Below, in pieces: positions 1-7,465 of a DNA stretch of 21,686 nucleotides. Within the stretch, counting starts at the first letter, position 1, and each line of letters begins with the position of its first letter. The notes beneath the pieces were generated by a model. The model did not search any database. It was not told the DNA's origin and saw nothing but the letters and a program-made list of their open reading frames with translations. The position numbers and the translations under genes are program-made. This DNA is from JBOGED01 sp050743625 (GTDB taxonomy: Bacteria; Actinomycetota; Nitriliruptoria; Euzebyales; Egibacteraceae), in assembly GCA_050743625.1 (NCBI GenBank), contig JBOGED010000165.1, positions 1-21,686 on the forward strand, read 5' to 3'.

Positions 1-30
1 GCGCCAGACAGACACGAGGAGGCAAACACA

Positions 31-1095
31 GTGAAGGCCCTGGTCCCCGCAGGAGGAGCAGGAACCCGCCTGCGCCCCATCACGCACACAAGCGCGAAGC
101 AGCTCGTACCCGTCGCGAACAAGCCCATTCTCGAGTACGGGCTCGAGGCCATCGCAAAAGCGGGCATCACCGATGTCGGGATCATCGTGGGCGAGACGCA
201 CGAGCAGATCCGCGCGTGCGTCGGGGACGGCGCTCGGCTCGGCATCGACGTGACGTATATCCACCAGCCAGTGCCACTGGGCCTCGCGCACTGCGTGCTA
301 TTGGCGGCGGACTACCTCAAAGACTCCGACTTTGTCATGTATCTCGGCGATAACGTCCTGACGGGTGGCATCAGGAGGTTCGTTCGCCAGTTCGAGGAGC
401 GCCACCCCGCGGCCGCCATCCTGCTCGCGAAGGTGCGAGATCCCGAGCGTTACGGGGTCGCCGAGCTGGACAGTGAGGGCCACGTGGCGCGGCTGGTGGA
501 GAAGCCGAAGCAGCCGCGCAGCGACCTCGCGCTCGTCGGGGTGTACCTGTTCTCCGCCCGCATTCTCGACGCGGTCCGGTCGATCGGCCCGAGCGCCCGC
601 GGTGAGCTGGAGATCACCGATGCGATCCAGTGGCTGATCGATCGGGGCGAGCGCGTGAGCTCCCAGATCATCGATGGCTGGTGGAAGGACACCGGGAAAC
701 GCTATGACCTTCTTGAGGCCAATCGCACGGTGCTCGACGCGCTGGAGTCGAGGATCGCCGGTTCGGTGGACGCCGCGAGTGAGATCGTGGGTCGGGTGGT
801 CATCGAGGAGGGTGCCGCGCTCATCGGCAGCGTCGTGCGGGGGCCCGCGGTCATCGGGGCCCGTACCCGCCTGGTGAACACCTTCGTCGGGCCGTACACG
901 GCGATCGCCGCGGACTGCGTCGTCGAGAACAGCGAGATCGAGCACTCAGTGGTGCTTGAGCGGGTGACCATCCGCGATATGCGCCGCATCGAGGATTCTC
1001 TGGTGGGCAAGGAGGTCGAGGTGGGCTTGAGCGAGCGCAAACCCCAGGCGTACCGCTTGATGCTCGGTGACCACAGCCACGTCGAGCTGCCCTGA
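31..1095 (+). CDS. rmlA: Glucose-1-phosphate thymidylyltransferase, long form
   Basis: Makes dTDP-glucose from dTTP and glucose-1-phosphate, the first step to dTDP-L-rhamnose or other dTDP-sugars. The N-terminus has the nucleotidyltransferase signature GGAGTRLRP (residues 8-16) with the conserved Lys23, PLGLAHCV (82-89) and LGDN (105-108). Residues from about 250 to 340 form hexapeptide-type repeats typical of a left-handed beta-helix. That, and the 354-residue length, marks the long RmlA form rather than the 290-residue short form. The start is GTG, with a strong GAGGAGG ribosome site at 16-22 spaced 8 nt away. The rest of the rml set follows downstream on the same strand. Long-form enzymes also occur in antibiotic and cell-envelope sugar pathways, so rhamnose is inferred from the neighbouring rmlD and rhamnosyltransferase-like gene. 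Confidence 0.95.
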   Translation: MKALVPAGGAGTRLRPITHTSAKQLVPVANKPILEYGLEAIAKAGITDVGIIVGETHEQIRACVGDGARLGIDVTYIHQPVPLGLAHCVLLAADYLKDSDFVMYLGDNVLTGGIRRFVRQFEERHPAAAILLAKVRDPERYGVAELDSEGHVARLVEKPKQPRSDLALVGVYLFSARILDAVRSIGPSARGELEITDAIQWLIDRGERVSSQIIDGWWKDTGKRYDLLEANRTVLDALESRIAGSVDAASEIVGRVVIEEGAALIGSVVRGPAVIGARTRLVNTFVGPYTAIAADCVVENSEIEHSVVLERVTIRDMRRIEDSLVGKEVEVGLSERKPQAYRLMLGDHSHVELP

Positions 1096-1194
1096 AACTT
1101 GCGTACCACAATCTGAAAGGAACTCTCTAAGATAGGGAACGCAGCGGGATCTGCGCGGCTCCGCGGTCCCAGCGGGTAGACGGGAGAGAAGGTC

Positions 1195-1347
1195 ATGGAG
1201 GTTATCCTCTTGGTCGTGCTCCTTTACGGGGCGTTCAGGTTCGGGAGATGGTGGGCCGAGCGCAGCAGGGCTCGCTTTCTTATGAAGGACATCTGGGAGA
1301 AACGAAAGAGTCACCGCGGTAAGACCGGCCCCTTCTGGCCCATGTAG
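1195..1347 (+). CDS. Small single-span membrane peptide, unknown function
   Basis: A 50-residue ORF lying between rmlA and rmlB. It starts at ATG with an AGAAGG ribosome site 3 nt upstream of the start and ends in TAG. The first 15 residues (MEVILLVVLLYGAFR) are strongly hydrophobic and could form one membrane helix. The rest is basic and aromatic (RFGRWW, then Lys/Arg-rich, ending in PFWPM). I do not recognise a family. It has a proper ribosome site, the typical charge asymmetry of a membrane-anchored small protein, and it fills an otherwise empty 319-nt gap in a tight operon. A chance ORF cannot be excluded. Confidence 0.45.
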   Translation: MEVILLVVLLYGAFRFGRWWAERSRARFLMKDIWEKRKSHRGKTGPFWPM

Positions 1348-1359
1348 GCAAGGCCGGTC
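1323..1359 (+). terminator. Hairpin over the small ORF's stop codon
   Basis: A perfect 8-bp inverted repeat, GACCGGCC (1323-1330) and GGCCGGTC (1352-1359), has a 21-nt loop containing the stop codon of the 50-residue ORF. There is no T-run after it, so it may be an attenuator or mRNA-stabilising stem rather than a true intrinsic terminator. Confidence 0.35.
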
Positions 1360-1414
1360 GCGGCTGGCAGGGCAATAGCACCGGGTGGGGCGATTGTGGG
1401 AGCCTGGTGGGACT

Positions 1415-2410
1415 ATGCGCATCTTCGTGACTGGGGGAGCCGGGTTCATCGGCTCCAATTTCATCCGTTATGTCCTGGGAACCGCGCCGGATGTACGGGT
1501 GACGAACTATGACAAACTGACATATGCGGGAAACCTCGCTTCCCTCCAAGACGTCGACGGAGACCCGCGCTACACGTTTGTGCACGGTGACATCTGCGAC
1601 GATGCTCGGCTCGGCGAGGCTTTGGCGGGCCACGATGCGGTCGTCAACTTCGCGGCCGAGTCTCACGTGGATCGCTCCATCGAGCACGCGGGCGAGTTCA
1701 TGCTCACGAACTGTCTCGGTGCGAACACGCTGTTCAGCGCCGCGATGCGCGCGGGTATCGAGCGGTTCTTGCACATCTCGACGGACGAGGTGTACGGGTC
1801 CGTCGAGGAGCCGGCCGCGTTCGCGGAACGCGATGCCCTCGAGCCGAGCTCGCCCTATTCGGTGTCGAAGGCGTCCGCGGATCTGCTCGCCCGTGCGTAC
1901 CGCGTGACGTTCGGATACCCGATCACGGTGACCCGGACCACGAACAACTTCGGTCCCTACCACTATCCTGAGAAGGCCATCCCCCTATTCGTCACCAACC
2001 TGCTCGACGGCGAGAAGGTTCCGCTCTACGGGACGGGCGCGAATGTCCGAGATTGGACCTACGTGGTCGACAACGCGGCGGCGCAGTGGCTCGTGCTCAC
2101 GCAGGGGCAGCCCGGTGAGGTGTACAACGTCGGAGCGGGCAACGAGATCTCCAATCACGAGTTGACCACACGCATCCTCGCGCGGTTCGGGCTGGGCGAG
2201 GAGATGATCACACACGTCGCGGACCGTCCCGGCCACGATCTGCGCTACGCCGTCGACGCCACCAAGGTCCGGGCGCTTGGGTGGTCCCCCCGGCACAGCT
2301 TCGACGAGGCGCTTGACGCCACGATCGACTGGTACAAGTCGAACGAGTGGTGGTGGCGCCCGCTGAAGCGCCACGGCGCCTCGCGCCGCCAGGGGTTAGT
2401 GAGGCGTTAG
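1415..2410 (+). CDS. rmlB: dTDP-glucose 4,6-dehydratase
   Basis: Converts dTDP-glucose to dTDP-4-keto-6-deoxyglucose using bound NAD. It is an extended short-chain dehydrogenase. The Rossmann motif GGAGFIGS is at residues 7-14, the substrate-binding AAESHVDRSI at 80-89, the catalytic Thr-Asp-Glu triad TDE at 123-125, and the Tyr148-x3-Lys152 pair in SPYSVSK. At 331 residues it is the usual length. I place the start at ATG 1415, which gives MRIFVTGGAGF. An in-frame GTG 30 nt upstream would add ten residues that do not belong to the family. It lies between rmlA and rmlD, and its C-terminus (WWRPLKRHG) is normal for RmlB. Confidence 0.95.
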   Translation: MRIFVTGGAGFIGSNFIRYVLGTAPDVRVTNYDKLTYAGNLASLQDVDGDPRYTFVHGDICDDARLGEALAGHDAVVNFAAESHVDRSIEHAGEFMLTNCLGANTLFSAAMRAGIERFLHISTDEVYGSVEEPAAFAERDALEPSSPYSVSKASADLLARAYRVTFGYPITVTRTTNNFGPYHYPEKAIPLFVTNLLDGEKVPLYGTGANVRDWTYVVDNAAAQWLVLTQGQPGEVYNVGAGNEISNHELTTRILARFGLGEEMITHVADRPGHDLRYAVDATKVRALGWSPRHSFDEALDATIDWYKSNEWWWRPLKRHGASRRQGLVRR

Positions 2411-2433
2411 TGGCTCCCTTGGCGGCCCAAAAC

Positions 2434-2487
2434 CCTGCACTGTGCAGAGTTATGCCGGAATACCGGCCTAATCCTGCACAGTGCAGG
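2434..2487. repeat. Nested palindrome between rmlB and rmlD
   Basis: Two 13-bp palindromes, CTGCACTGTGCAG (2435-2447) and CTGCACAGTGCAG (2474-2486), are reverse complements of each other. They also pair as the outer 14 bp of a long hairpin (2434-2447 with 2474-2487). The stem continues with 2450-2452/2469-2471 and 2454-2458/2463-2467 (GCCGG/CCGGC) and closes with an AATA loop. The element fills the 94-nt gap between the rmlB stop and the rmlD start. It could be a paired operator, an RNA hairpin controlling rmlD, or a small mobile palindrome. No T-run follows. Confidence 0.8.
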
Positions 2488-2504
2488 ACTTTCGTGGGGC
2501 TGGC

Positions 2505-3344
2505 ATGAAGGTGCTGATCACGGGCGCCGGTGGGCAGTTGGGCCACGACCTGGTGGAGGCGTTCGCCTGCGATCAGGTGGTGGGCCTTGCCCATGATGAC
2601 CTTGACGTCACGAGCGAGCCCGCGGTCGTTGCCGCGGTGCGCGACCACGCGCCCGACCTGGTAGTTCACGCCGCGGCCTACACCAGGGTCGACGCGTGTG
2701 AGTCCGACCCTGAGACCGCGTGGCGGGTGAATGCCCTGGGATCGTGGTGGGTCGCGCGCGCCTGCGCGATGGGGGAGGCGCCGATGGTGTACGTCTCGTC
2801 CGACTACGTGTTCGATGGCCGGTCATCCCGCCCGTATACGGAGTTTGACCCAGTATCCCCTCTTTCGGTGTATGGGAGGAGCAAGGAGGCCGGGGAGCGG
2901 TTCGTCCGCGAGACCTTGGCGGAGCACTACATCGTGCGTACCTCGTGGTTGCAAGGGACCCAAGGCGGCAACTTCGTGAAGACGATGCTCCGTCTGGGAT
3001 CCGAGCTTGCCACCGTCTCGGTGGTCGACGATCAGACCGGGTCACCGACGTTCTCCTTCGACCTCGCGCCAGCGGTCCGGCGGTTGGCGGTGACCGGGCG
3101 GTATGGCACGTACCACCTGACCAACGCGGGCCACTGCACGTGGTTCGCGTTGGCCCGGGCAGCCTTCGAGGAGGCGGGCCTCGACGTTGCCTGCGCACCG
3201 ACGGACACCGCCGCTCTTAGCCTTCCCGCCCCACGGCCGGCGTACAGCGTGCTCGACAACCTGAAGGCGCGGCTGGTGGGGTTGGACCCCCTGCCCGAGT
3301 GGCGCACCTCGTTGAAGCGGCTCGTGGGGGCGCTCACCTCGTGA
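2505..3344 (+). CDS. rmlD: dTDP-4-dehydrorhamnose reductase
   Basis: Catalyses the last step to dTDP-L-rhamnose, NAD(P)H reduction of dTDP-4-keto-L-rhamnose. At 279 residues it is near the usual RmlD length. The Rossmann motif GAGGQLG is at residues 7-13, and DLDVTSE at 32-38. VVHAAAYTRVDACE is at 53-66, SSDYVFDG at 98-105, the catalytic Tyr123-x3-Lys127 pair in YGRSK, and RTSWL at 145-149. I chose ATG 2505 (MKVLITGAGGQLG). An upstream in-frame start at 2481 would fall inside the palindrome. The stop overlaps the next gene's GTG by 4 bp (GTGA), implying translational coupling. rmlC, the epimerase needed between RmlB and RmlD, is not in this window. Confidence 0.93.
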   Translation: MKVLITGAGGQLGHDLVEAFACDQVVGLAHDDLDVTSEPAVVAAVRDHAPDLVVHAAAYTRVDACESDPETAWRVNALGSWWVARACAMGEAPMVYVSSDYVFDGRSSRPYTEFDPVSPLSVYGRSKEAGERFVRETLAEHYIVRTSWLQGTQGGNFVKTMLRLGSELATVSVVDDQTGSPTFSFDLAPAVRRLAVTGRYGTYHLTNAGHCTWFALARAAFEEAGLDVACAPTDTAALSLPAPRPAYSVLDNLKARLVGLDPLPEWRTSLKRLVGALTS

Positions 3345-4201
3345 AAATCTCGGTGGTCGTCGTGAACCACGACACGCGCGAAGACCTGCTCGCGTGCCTC
3401 CACTCGCTGCGGGACGCGGGCGCGGACGAGGTCGTCGTGGCGGACTCGGGGTCGACTGACGGGTCGCTTGAGGCGGTCGAGGAGGCGTTCCCTGAGGTGC
3501 AACGCGTGCGCTTGCCGAACGTGGGGTTCGGGAACGCCGCGAACGCGGGCGTCCGCGAGACCCGCGCCGATGCCGTGGTGCTCACCAACGCCGATACCGT
3601 GTTCCCGGCCGGTGCGGTCGCCGCGCTGGGACGCTACCTCGACGAGCACGGCGATGTAGGCGCCGCTGGTCCGATCGTGCGCTTCCCGGATGGCCGGCTC
3701 CAGCTGTCCGCCCGCTCCTTCCCGTCGCTTGGGCAAGCGCTGGGCCATGCGCTTCTCGGCTTATGGTGGCCGCGCAACCGATGGACCAGAGCGTACCGGC
3801 TGACGGACTGGGACCACACCAGCGAGCGTGACGTCGACTGGCTGTCGGGCTGCTGCCTCGCCGTGCGCCGGGCCGCCTTCGACGCCGTCGGTGGGTTCGA
3901 CCCCGCGTACTTCATGTTCGTCGAGGACGTCGATCTGTGCGCACGGCTGCGCGACAGCGGTTGGCGGGTCGTGTTCGCCCCCGTCGCAGAGGTCGTGCAC
4001 GCGATCGGTGGCTCGGTCTCACGCCGGCGATTCCGGATGGTCGTCGAGCACGCCCGGTCCCTTGACCGTTTCTTCGGCCGTCGCTACGCCACCGGCCCGC
4101 GCCGCCTCACCCGGCCCTTCATCCGCCTCGGCCTTGTCGGCTGGGCCTTGAGCGTCATGGCCTGGACCCTCATGCGCGGCAAGACTCATGCGCAAGGCTA
4201 G
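3341..4201 (+). CDS. GT2 glycosyltransferase, WbbL-like rhamnosyltransferase
   Basis: Probably transfers rhamnose to a lipid-linked cell-envelope acceptor on the cytoplasmic side. The GT-A fold motifs are VVVVNHDT (residues 5-12), ADSGSTDGS (34-42), and TNADT (82-86) in the place of the metal-binding DxD. GGFDPAYFMFVEDVDL follows at 184-199, with acidic catalytic-region residues 195-196. A hydrophobic stretch near residues 264-279 may bind the membrane. The family resembles WbbL of mycobacteria, which adds rhamnose to decaprenyl-PP-GlcNAc. The exact acceptor cannot be read from sequence. The GTG start at 3341 overlaps the rmlD stop by 4 bp, so this gene is the coupled last member of the rml operon. 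Confidence 0.85.
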   Translation: MKISVVVVNHDTREDLLACLHSLRDAGADEVVVADSGSTDGSLEAVEEAFPEVQRVRLPNVGFGNAANAGVRETRADAVVLTNADTVFPAGAVAALGRYLDEHGDVGAAGPIVRFPDGRLQLSARSFPSLGQALGHALLGLWWPRNRWTRAYRLTDWDHTSERDVDWLSGCCLAVRRAAFDAVGGFDPAYFMFVEDVDLCARLRDSGWRVVFAPVAEVVHAIGGSVSRRRFRMVVEHARSLDRFFGRRYATGPRRLTRPFIRLGLVGWALSVMAWTLMRGKTHAQG

Positions 4202-4712
4202 CCGCCTGACAGGATGCGCGGGCGCGTTGCATTTGTTCAAATAGCCGGACGAATGCAACGCGCTCGGGGTGACCCTCCTCGGCGAGCGTGAAGCGGTCGT
4301 CGCTGGCCGCGAGGTGCGCCCCGCGAGGCGCGGCGGGATCCGGGCGCAGCAGACGCCGGTGACACTTCCGCAGCGGCAGCATGTGGAGGGCGGTCACGAG
4401 GGGATGGGTGCCTTGACGGCTCTGGCCCGACGGGACGGTGGTGACGATGTCCCACGGCCCGAGGCACTGCTCGTGCTCGGCGAGGAACCGTCCGGCCAGC
4501 CCCGCGACCCGCGGCCGACAGGCGCCTGCGTAGCTCGGGTGGCCCGTGCGCGTGACCTGCTCCATGGTCTTACGGCAGCTCCAGCAGAGGGAGTCGCTGC
4601 GGTCGGCCGCGCCGTGGCACATCCGGCAGACCCCGGGCTGGATCGGTGGGACGGGCAGGAAGGTGTGGAGGAACGGCTCGGTGAACCGGACGACGCCCGG
4701 CGGCATGGGCAT
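4170..4712 (-). CDS. ComF-like phosphoribosyltransferase, C-terminally truncated
   Basis: A 180-residue protein. The N-terminal part resembles actinobacterial ComF-type/amidophosphoribosyltransferase-like proteins. It has a zinc-ribbon pattern CRMC (29-32) and CWSC (43-46), then AGLAGRFLAEH near 70-80, VTTVPSGQSRQGTHPL at 90-105, and DDRF at 138-141. In the family this is followed by a PRPP-binding loop of the form (V/I)DD(T)xxTG. Here the chain changes to an unrelated basic tail and ends, so the catalytic loop is missing. The ATG at 4712 shares one base with the DprA-like gene's TGA (TGATG), so the two are translationally coupled. The 3' end overlaps the opposing glycosyltransferase by 32 bp and contains the 12-bp inverted repeat. 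It may be a decayed copy or a non-catalytic partner. Confidence 0.7.
   Translation of the reverse strand: MPMPPGVVRFTEPFLHTFLPVPPIQPGVCRMCHGAADRSDSLCWSCRKTMEQVTRTGHPSYAGACRPRVAGLAGRFLAEHEQCLGPWDIVTTVPSGQSRQGTHPLVTALHMLPLRKCHRRLLRPDPAAPRGAHLAASDDRFTLAEEGHPERVAFVRLFEQMQRARASCQAASLAHESCRA
4222..4263. repeat. 12-bp perfect inverted repeat at convergent gene ends
   Basis: GCGCGTTGCATT (4222-4233) pairs perfectly with AATGCAACGCGC (4252-4263) around an 18-nt loop. It lies just past the rhamnosyltransferase stop and inside the last part of the opposing ComF-like ORF. It may act as a two-way terminator, although no T-run is present. It may instead be a scar of the event that truncated the ComF-like gene. 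Confidence 0.6.
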
Positions 4713-5623
4713 CAGCAGATGGTCAGCTGCGCGGGTGGGTCGACCAGCTCGTCGAGCACGTCGATGACGTCGACCGCCGAGTCGACGACGAGCACCCCGG
4801 GATGTTCGGCGTAGCGTCGGGCCCAGTCTTCGCGCAGGACGAGCGACCGGACGAGGAACAGGCGCTTCCCGTGCTCGAGGCAGCGGCGGGCCTGCAGGCT
4901 GGCGCCGCTCTGACCATGGGCCTCGACCACGACCGTGCCGAGCGCGAGGCCGCTCATGGTGATGTTGCGCAGCGGGAACGTCGCTTGAGTCGGAGGGGCG
5001 TCGGGCCAGAACTGCGAGACCAGCGCTCCCTGATCGAGGACGCGCCGCGCGAGCTCTCGGTTCTCCGCCGGATAGATCGGTTGGCGGATGCCCGCCCCGA
5101 GCACGGCGACCGTTCGCCCACCCGCCGCGAGGACCCCCTCGTGCGCCGCAGTGTCGATGCCCCGAGCAAGGCCCGACAGCACGGTGACGCCCTGCGCCGC
5201 CAAGCCGGATGCCAACGCCCGCGCCTGCGCTCGCCCCTCCTCGGACGCCTGCCGCGTGCCGACAACCGCGACGGCGCGGCTGTCTTGCGGCTGGAGATCT
5301 CCTCTGAGGAAGAGGAACGGCGGCCGGTTGAAGACCTCCTGAAGGTTGAGCGGGTAGCCCTCGTCCAGGACGGTCACGAGGCGGACGGCGCCCTGCGTCC
5401 ACTGGGTGATCGCCGTGGCGTAGCGCTTGACGTCGGCCTCGGAGACGCCAGCCGCGAGCGTGGTTGCGAGCTTGGCGTCCTCGGCGTCCACCGCCTGCGC
5501 AGCATCACGGACCACCGCGAGGGCGCTTCCCGACCGCTCCACGAGGGCGGCGACGAGGTGCCAGCGCTGGGACACCCGCTCGAGCAGCGCGAGCAGCGCT
5601 GCCTGCTCCCGAACATCTGCCAT
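4712..5623 (-). CDS. DprA/Smf-like Rossmann (SLOG) protein
   Basis: A 303-residue DprA-family protein. The Rossmann core shows VGTRQAS (121-127), SGLARGID (150-157), AVLGAGI (173-179), YPAENREL (184-191), FPLRNITMSGLA (216-227) and EAHGQSGASLQAR (234-246). Classical DprA loads RecA onto incoming single-stranded DNA. This one departs from it: the usual VfAVPG...GxNxLI segment is replaced by LFLVRSLVLREDW (255-267), and the C-terminal winged helix is absent. The first 100 residues are a helical N-terminal domain. The gene is coupled to a ComF-like phosphoribosyltransferase and sits behind a LexA box, so DNA-damage induction is likely. Natural competence or a nucleotide-sensing defence role are both possible. 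The start is ATG with AGGAGG 8 nt upstream. Confidence 0.82.
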   Translation of the reverse strand: MADVREQAALLALLERVSQRWHLVAALVERSGSALAVVRDAAQAVDAEDAKLATTLAAGVSEADVKRYATAITQWTQGAVRLVTVLDEGYPLNLQEVFNRPPFLFLRGDLQPQDSRAVAVVGTRQASEEGRAQARALASGLAAQGVTVLSGLARGIDTAAHEGVLAAGGRTVAVLGAGIRQPIYPAENRELARRVLDQGALVSQFWPDAPPTQATFPLRNITMSGLALGTVVVEAHGQSGASLQARRCLEHGKRLFLVRSLVLREDWARRYAEHPGVLVVDSAVDVIDVLDELVDPPAQLTIC

Positions 5624-5640
5624 GTCCCTAATCCTCCTAG

Positions 5641-5682
5641 GAACGTTTGTTCGATCATAGTGTATTCGCGCATCGGTGTGAC
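5641..5682 (-). promoter_or_regulatory. dprA-like operon promoter with LexA/SOS box
   Basis: Reading the minus strand, a -35 GTCACA (5682-5677), a 17-bp spacer and a -10 TATGAT (5659-5654) are followed at once by a LexA-type box, GAACAAACGTTC (5652-5641). This matches the Gram-positive pattern GAAC-N4-GTTC with flanking C on one side. The box covers the expected transcription start. AGGAGG (5637-5632) and the ATG at 5623 follow. Binding by LexA is inferred from the motif. Confidence 0.72.
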
Positions 5683-5690
5683 GCAGGTGT

Positions 5691-5727
5691 GCTGAGTCGG
5701 GGAGGGGACCGTCCCTTTTTTCTCAGC
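5691..5727. repeat. Compound dyad with T6 run
   Basis: GCTGAG (5691-5696) and CTCAGC (5722-5727) enclose the palindrome GGGACCGTCCC (5705-5715) followed by TTTTTT (5716-5721). It lies in the 226-nt space between the divergent dprA-like and spoIID-like genes. It looks terminator-like on the + strand, but no + strand gene ends here, so its role is unclear. Confidence 0.35.
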
Positions 5728-5849
5728 CTAGACGAGGCCCGGCGTGAGGTACTTGTGCGCGGCAAGGATCACGCGCAAGGGTAGTCGACAACACCATACA
5801 GTAATCTAACCTCTAGCTTTTTTGTTCCTTCCTGAGCTACAAGGGAGGT

Positions 5850-7208
5850 ATGCCGCATATCCGGATCCTCCTGGTGGCACTGGTGTTTGGCGTCACGGGG
5901 CTACCCGTGGTCAGCGCGGCGGCGCGGGAAGGGTGCTTGCCGGCGGGTGGCCAGCGCGTTCGGGATACGTGGGAGGCGTCGGGGGACTTCGTCTTCGCGG
6001 GTCACGGGTACGGGCACGGGACGGGGATGAGCCAGTTCGGCGCGCAGGGCGCGGCCAAGCTGGGGTGCGACGCGGACACGATCCTTGAGACCTATTACCC
6101 AAGAGCGTCGGTCGAGCGGGCTGAGTCGCCACCCCACGTGATCGTCGGCCTCGCGCAAGCCGCGAGAACGGTGACCGTCGAGGCGGTCAGCGGGACGATC
6201 CAGTGGGAGCTGTGTGGGCCGGCCGACGACTGCGAGGACCTTCCGGTCGAGCAGGAGGCGGGCACGAATTGGCGAGTCATGGTCCACGACGACGCCTCGT
6301 ACGAGATCGTCGAGGCGGAGCAGACCCAATGGACCGGTGGGGGAGCGCGGCAGCTCCTGAGGGCTCGGCTCTCTGAGGAAGATGGCGACGACCAGGTCGT
6401 CCGGCTGCCGCTGACCGGTGCCCGGTACAGATGGGGGATCCTCCAGCTGGATTCGATGGCGGACCCGAAAAACCTGGCGAAGATGGTCGTCACGCTGGAC
6501 ATGCTGTCGGTAGAGCACTACCTCCGCGGCATCGCCGAGGTCCCGACGTCGTGGCCGGCCGAGGCTCTCCGCGCGCAGGTCATCGCTGCGCGCTCCTACG
6601 CCGTCTCACGGGTCGAGCGCGGCTTGCGGCCCGAGTGCGGCTGCCACATGTACCCGACGACGTCCGACCAGGTGTACCGCGGTTTCGAGCAAGAGATCGC
6701 CGATCAGCCCCGGGGCCATGGCTGGGTCGAGGCCGTCGAGGCCACCGAGGGGGCGGTGCTGCGGTTCAAGGGACGCACCGTCACCGCGTACTACTCCTCT
6801 TCTCACGGCGGGCACAGCGAGTCAGGCGCGTTCCGCTTTGGCCTCGACGATCCCGTGCTGCGCCCCGTCGACGACAGCCGCTGGGACCTCGCCTCGGACA
6901 ACCCGTTGCGCTCATGGGCCGTCAGCTTCAGCGCGGACGCCCTCGGCCGGGCGGCCGGCGTCGGGCGGGCGAAGACCATCGAGCTGCTCGAGCCGCTTGG
7001 CTCCGCCGGCCGGGTCGGCGATCCCCGCCAGGGTTACGGCGGCGTCCGCATCGAGGGCACGACCGGCACGGTCACGCTCTCGGGCGAGTCGCTGCGCCGC
7101 GCGTTGGGCATGCGCTCGACGCTATTCGCCGCCACCGGCCCACCTCCCCCGCCCGACATCGACCTGAAGCTCCCGCCCCTGGAGCCTGGAGCACCGAAGT
7201 CGCAGTGA
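5850..7208 (+). CDS. Secreted SpoIID/LytB-domain protein
   Basis: A 452-residue exported protein of the SpoIID/LytB family. In sporulating bacteria SpoIID is a peptidoglycan lytic transglycosylase acting on stem-less glycans. In non-sporulating actinobacteria the family is common in cell-wall remodelling. A signal peptide is visible (hydrophobic residues 5-20, Ala-rich cleavage zone near 23-25). Family motifs are GHGYGHGTGMSQFGAQG (51-67), YLRGIAEVPTSWPAEALRAQ (224-243) with VIAARSYAVS following, TTSDQVYRG (270-278) and YYSSSHGGHSESG (314-326). The C-terminus is Pro-rich. The ATG at 5850 lies only about one base after a GGGAGG ribosome site, which is unusually close. An in-frame GTG at 5874 is a less likely alternative because it would shorten the signal peptide. 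Confidence 0.85.
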   Translation: MPHIRILLVALVFGVTGLPVVSAAAREGCLPAGGQRVRDTWEASGDFVFAGHGYGHGTGMSQFGAQGAAKLGCDADTILETYYPRASVERAESPPHVIVGLAQAARTVTVEAVSGTIQWELCGPADDCEDLPVEQEAGTNWRVMVHDDASYEIVEAEQTQWTGGGARQLLRARLSEEDGDDQVVRLPLTGARYRWGILQLDSMADPKNLAKMVVTLDMLSVEHYLRGIAEVPTSWPAEALRAQVIAARSYAVSRVERGLRPECGCHMYPTTSDQVYRGFEQEIADQPRGHGWVEAVEATEGAVLRFKGRTVTAYYSSSHGGHSESGAFRFGLDDPVLRPVDDSRWDLASDNPLRSWAVSFSADALGRAAGVGRAKTIELLEPLGSAGRVGDPRQGYGGVRIEGTTGTVTLSGESLRRALGMRSTLFAATGPPPPPDIDLKLPPLEPGAPKSQ

Positions 7209-7237
7209 CACGAAGCCGCTGGCTGCGCGACGTCCTT

Positions 7238-7465
7238 TCAAAAGGGATAGGTCCGATTACCCAACGACCGTCGGGATGACGTATCACGGGGCATTGCTGG
7301 TGTTCGACCGCGCTGGTGCGGTGTGGGGCCGCGGATCACGTCGGCGAAGGCGGGGGCGGCGTTGGTGTGCACAGTGAAGCCGAGATGGGTGGTGTAGAAG
7401 TCGACTGCGGCTTGGACGTGGTCGACGAGGTAGCGGACGCTGGCGAGTTGGTTGGGGGCAGTCAC
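7238..7465 (-). pseudogene. Truncated VOC (glyoxalase/bleomycin-resistance-fold) gene
   Basis: The first 46 residues (to about position 7328) read as the start of a VOC-superfamily protein: LASVRYLVDHVQAAVDFY, then THLGFTVHTNAAPAFADVIRG. The reading frame then passes into unrelated basic sequence and stops at 75 residues, where a full VOC domain needs about 120. GTG 7465 overlaps the stop of the upstream arsR-arsC fusion by 4 bp (GTGA), so it was the coupled second gene of that operon. The break near 7325 marks the edge of the accessory block. The predicted product is probably non-functional. Confidence 0.75.

Noticed and set aside
4802..5695. 297-residue + strand open frame opposite the DprA-like gene
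   Set aside because: It is antisense to a clear family match, has low-complexity Arg/Glu-rich composition, and would cross the dprA-like promoter.
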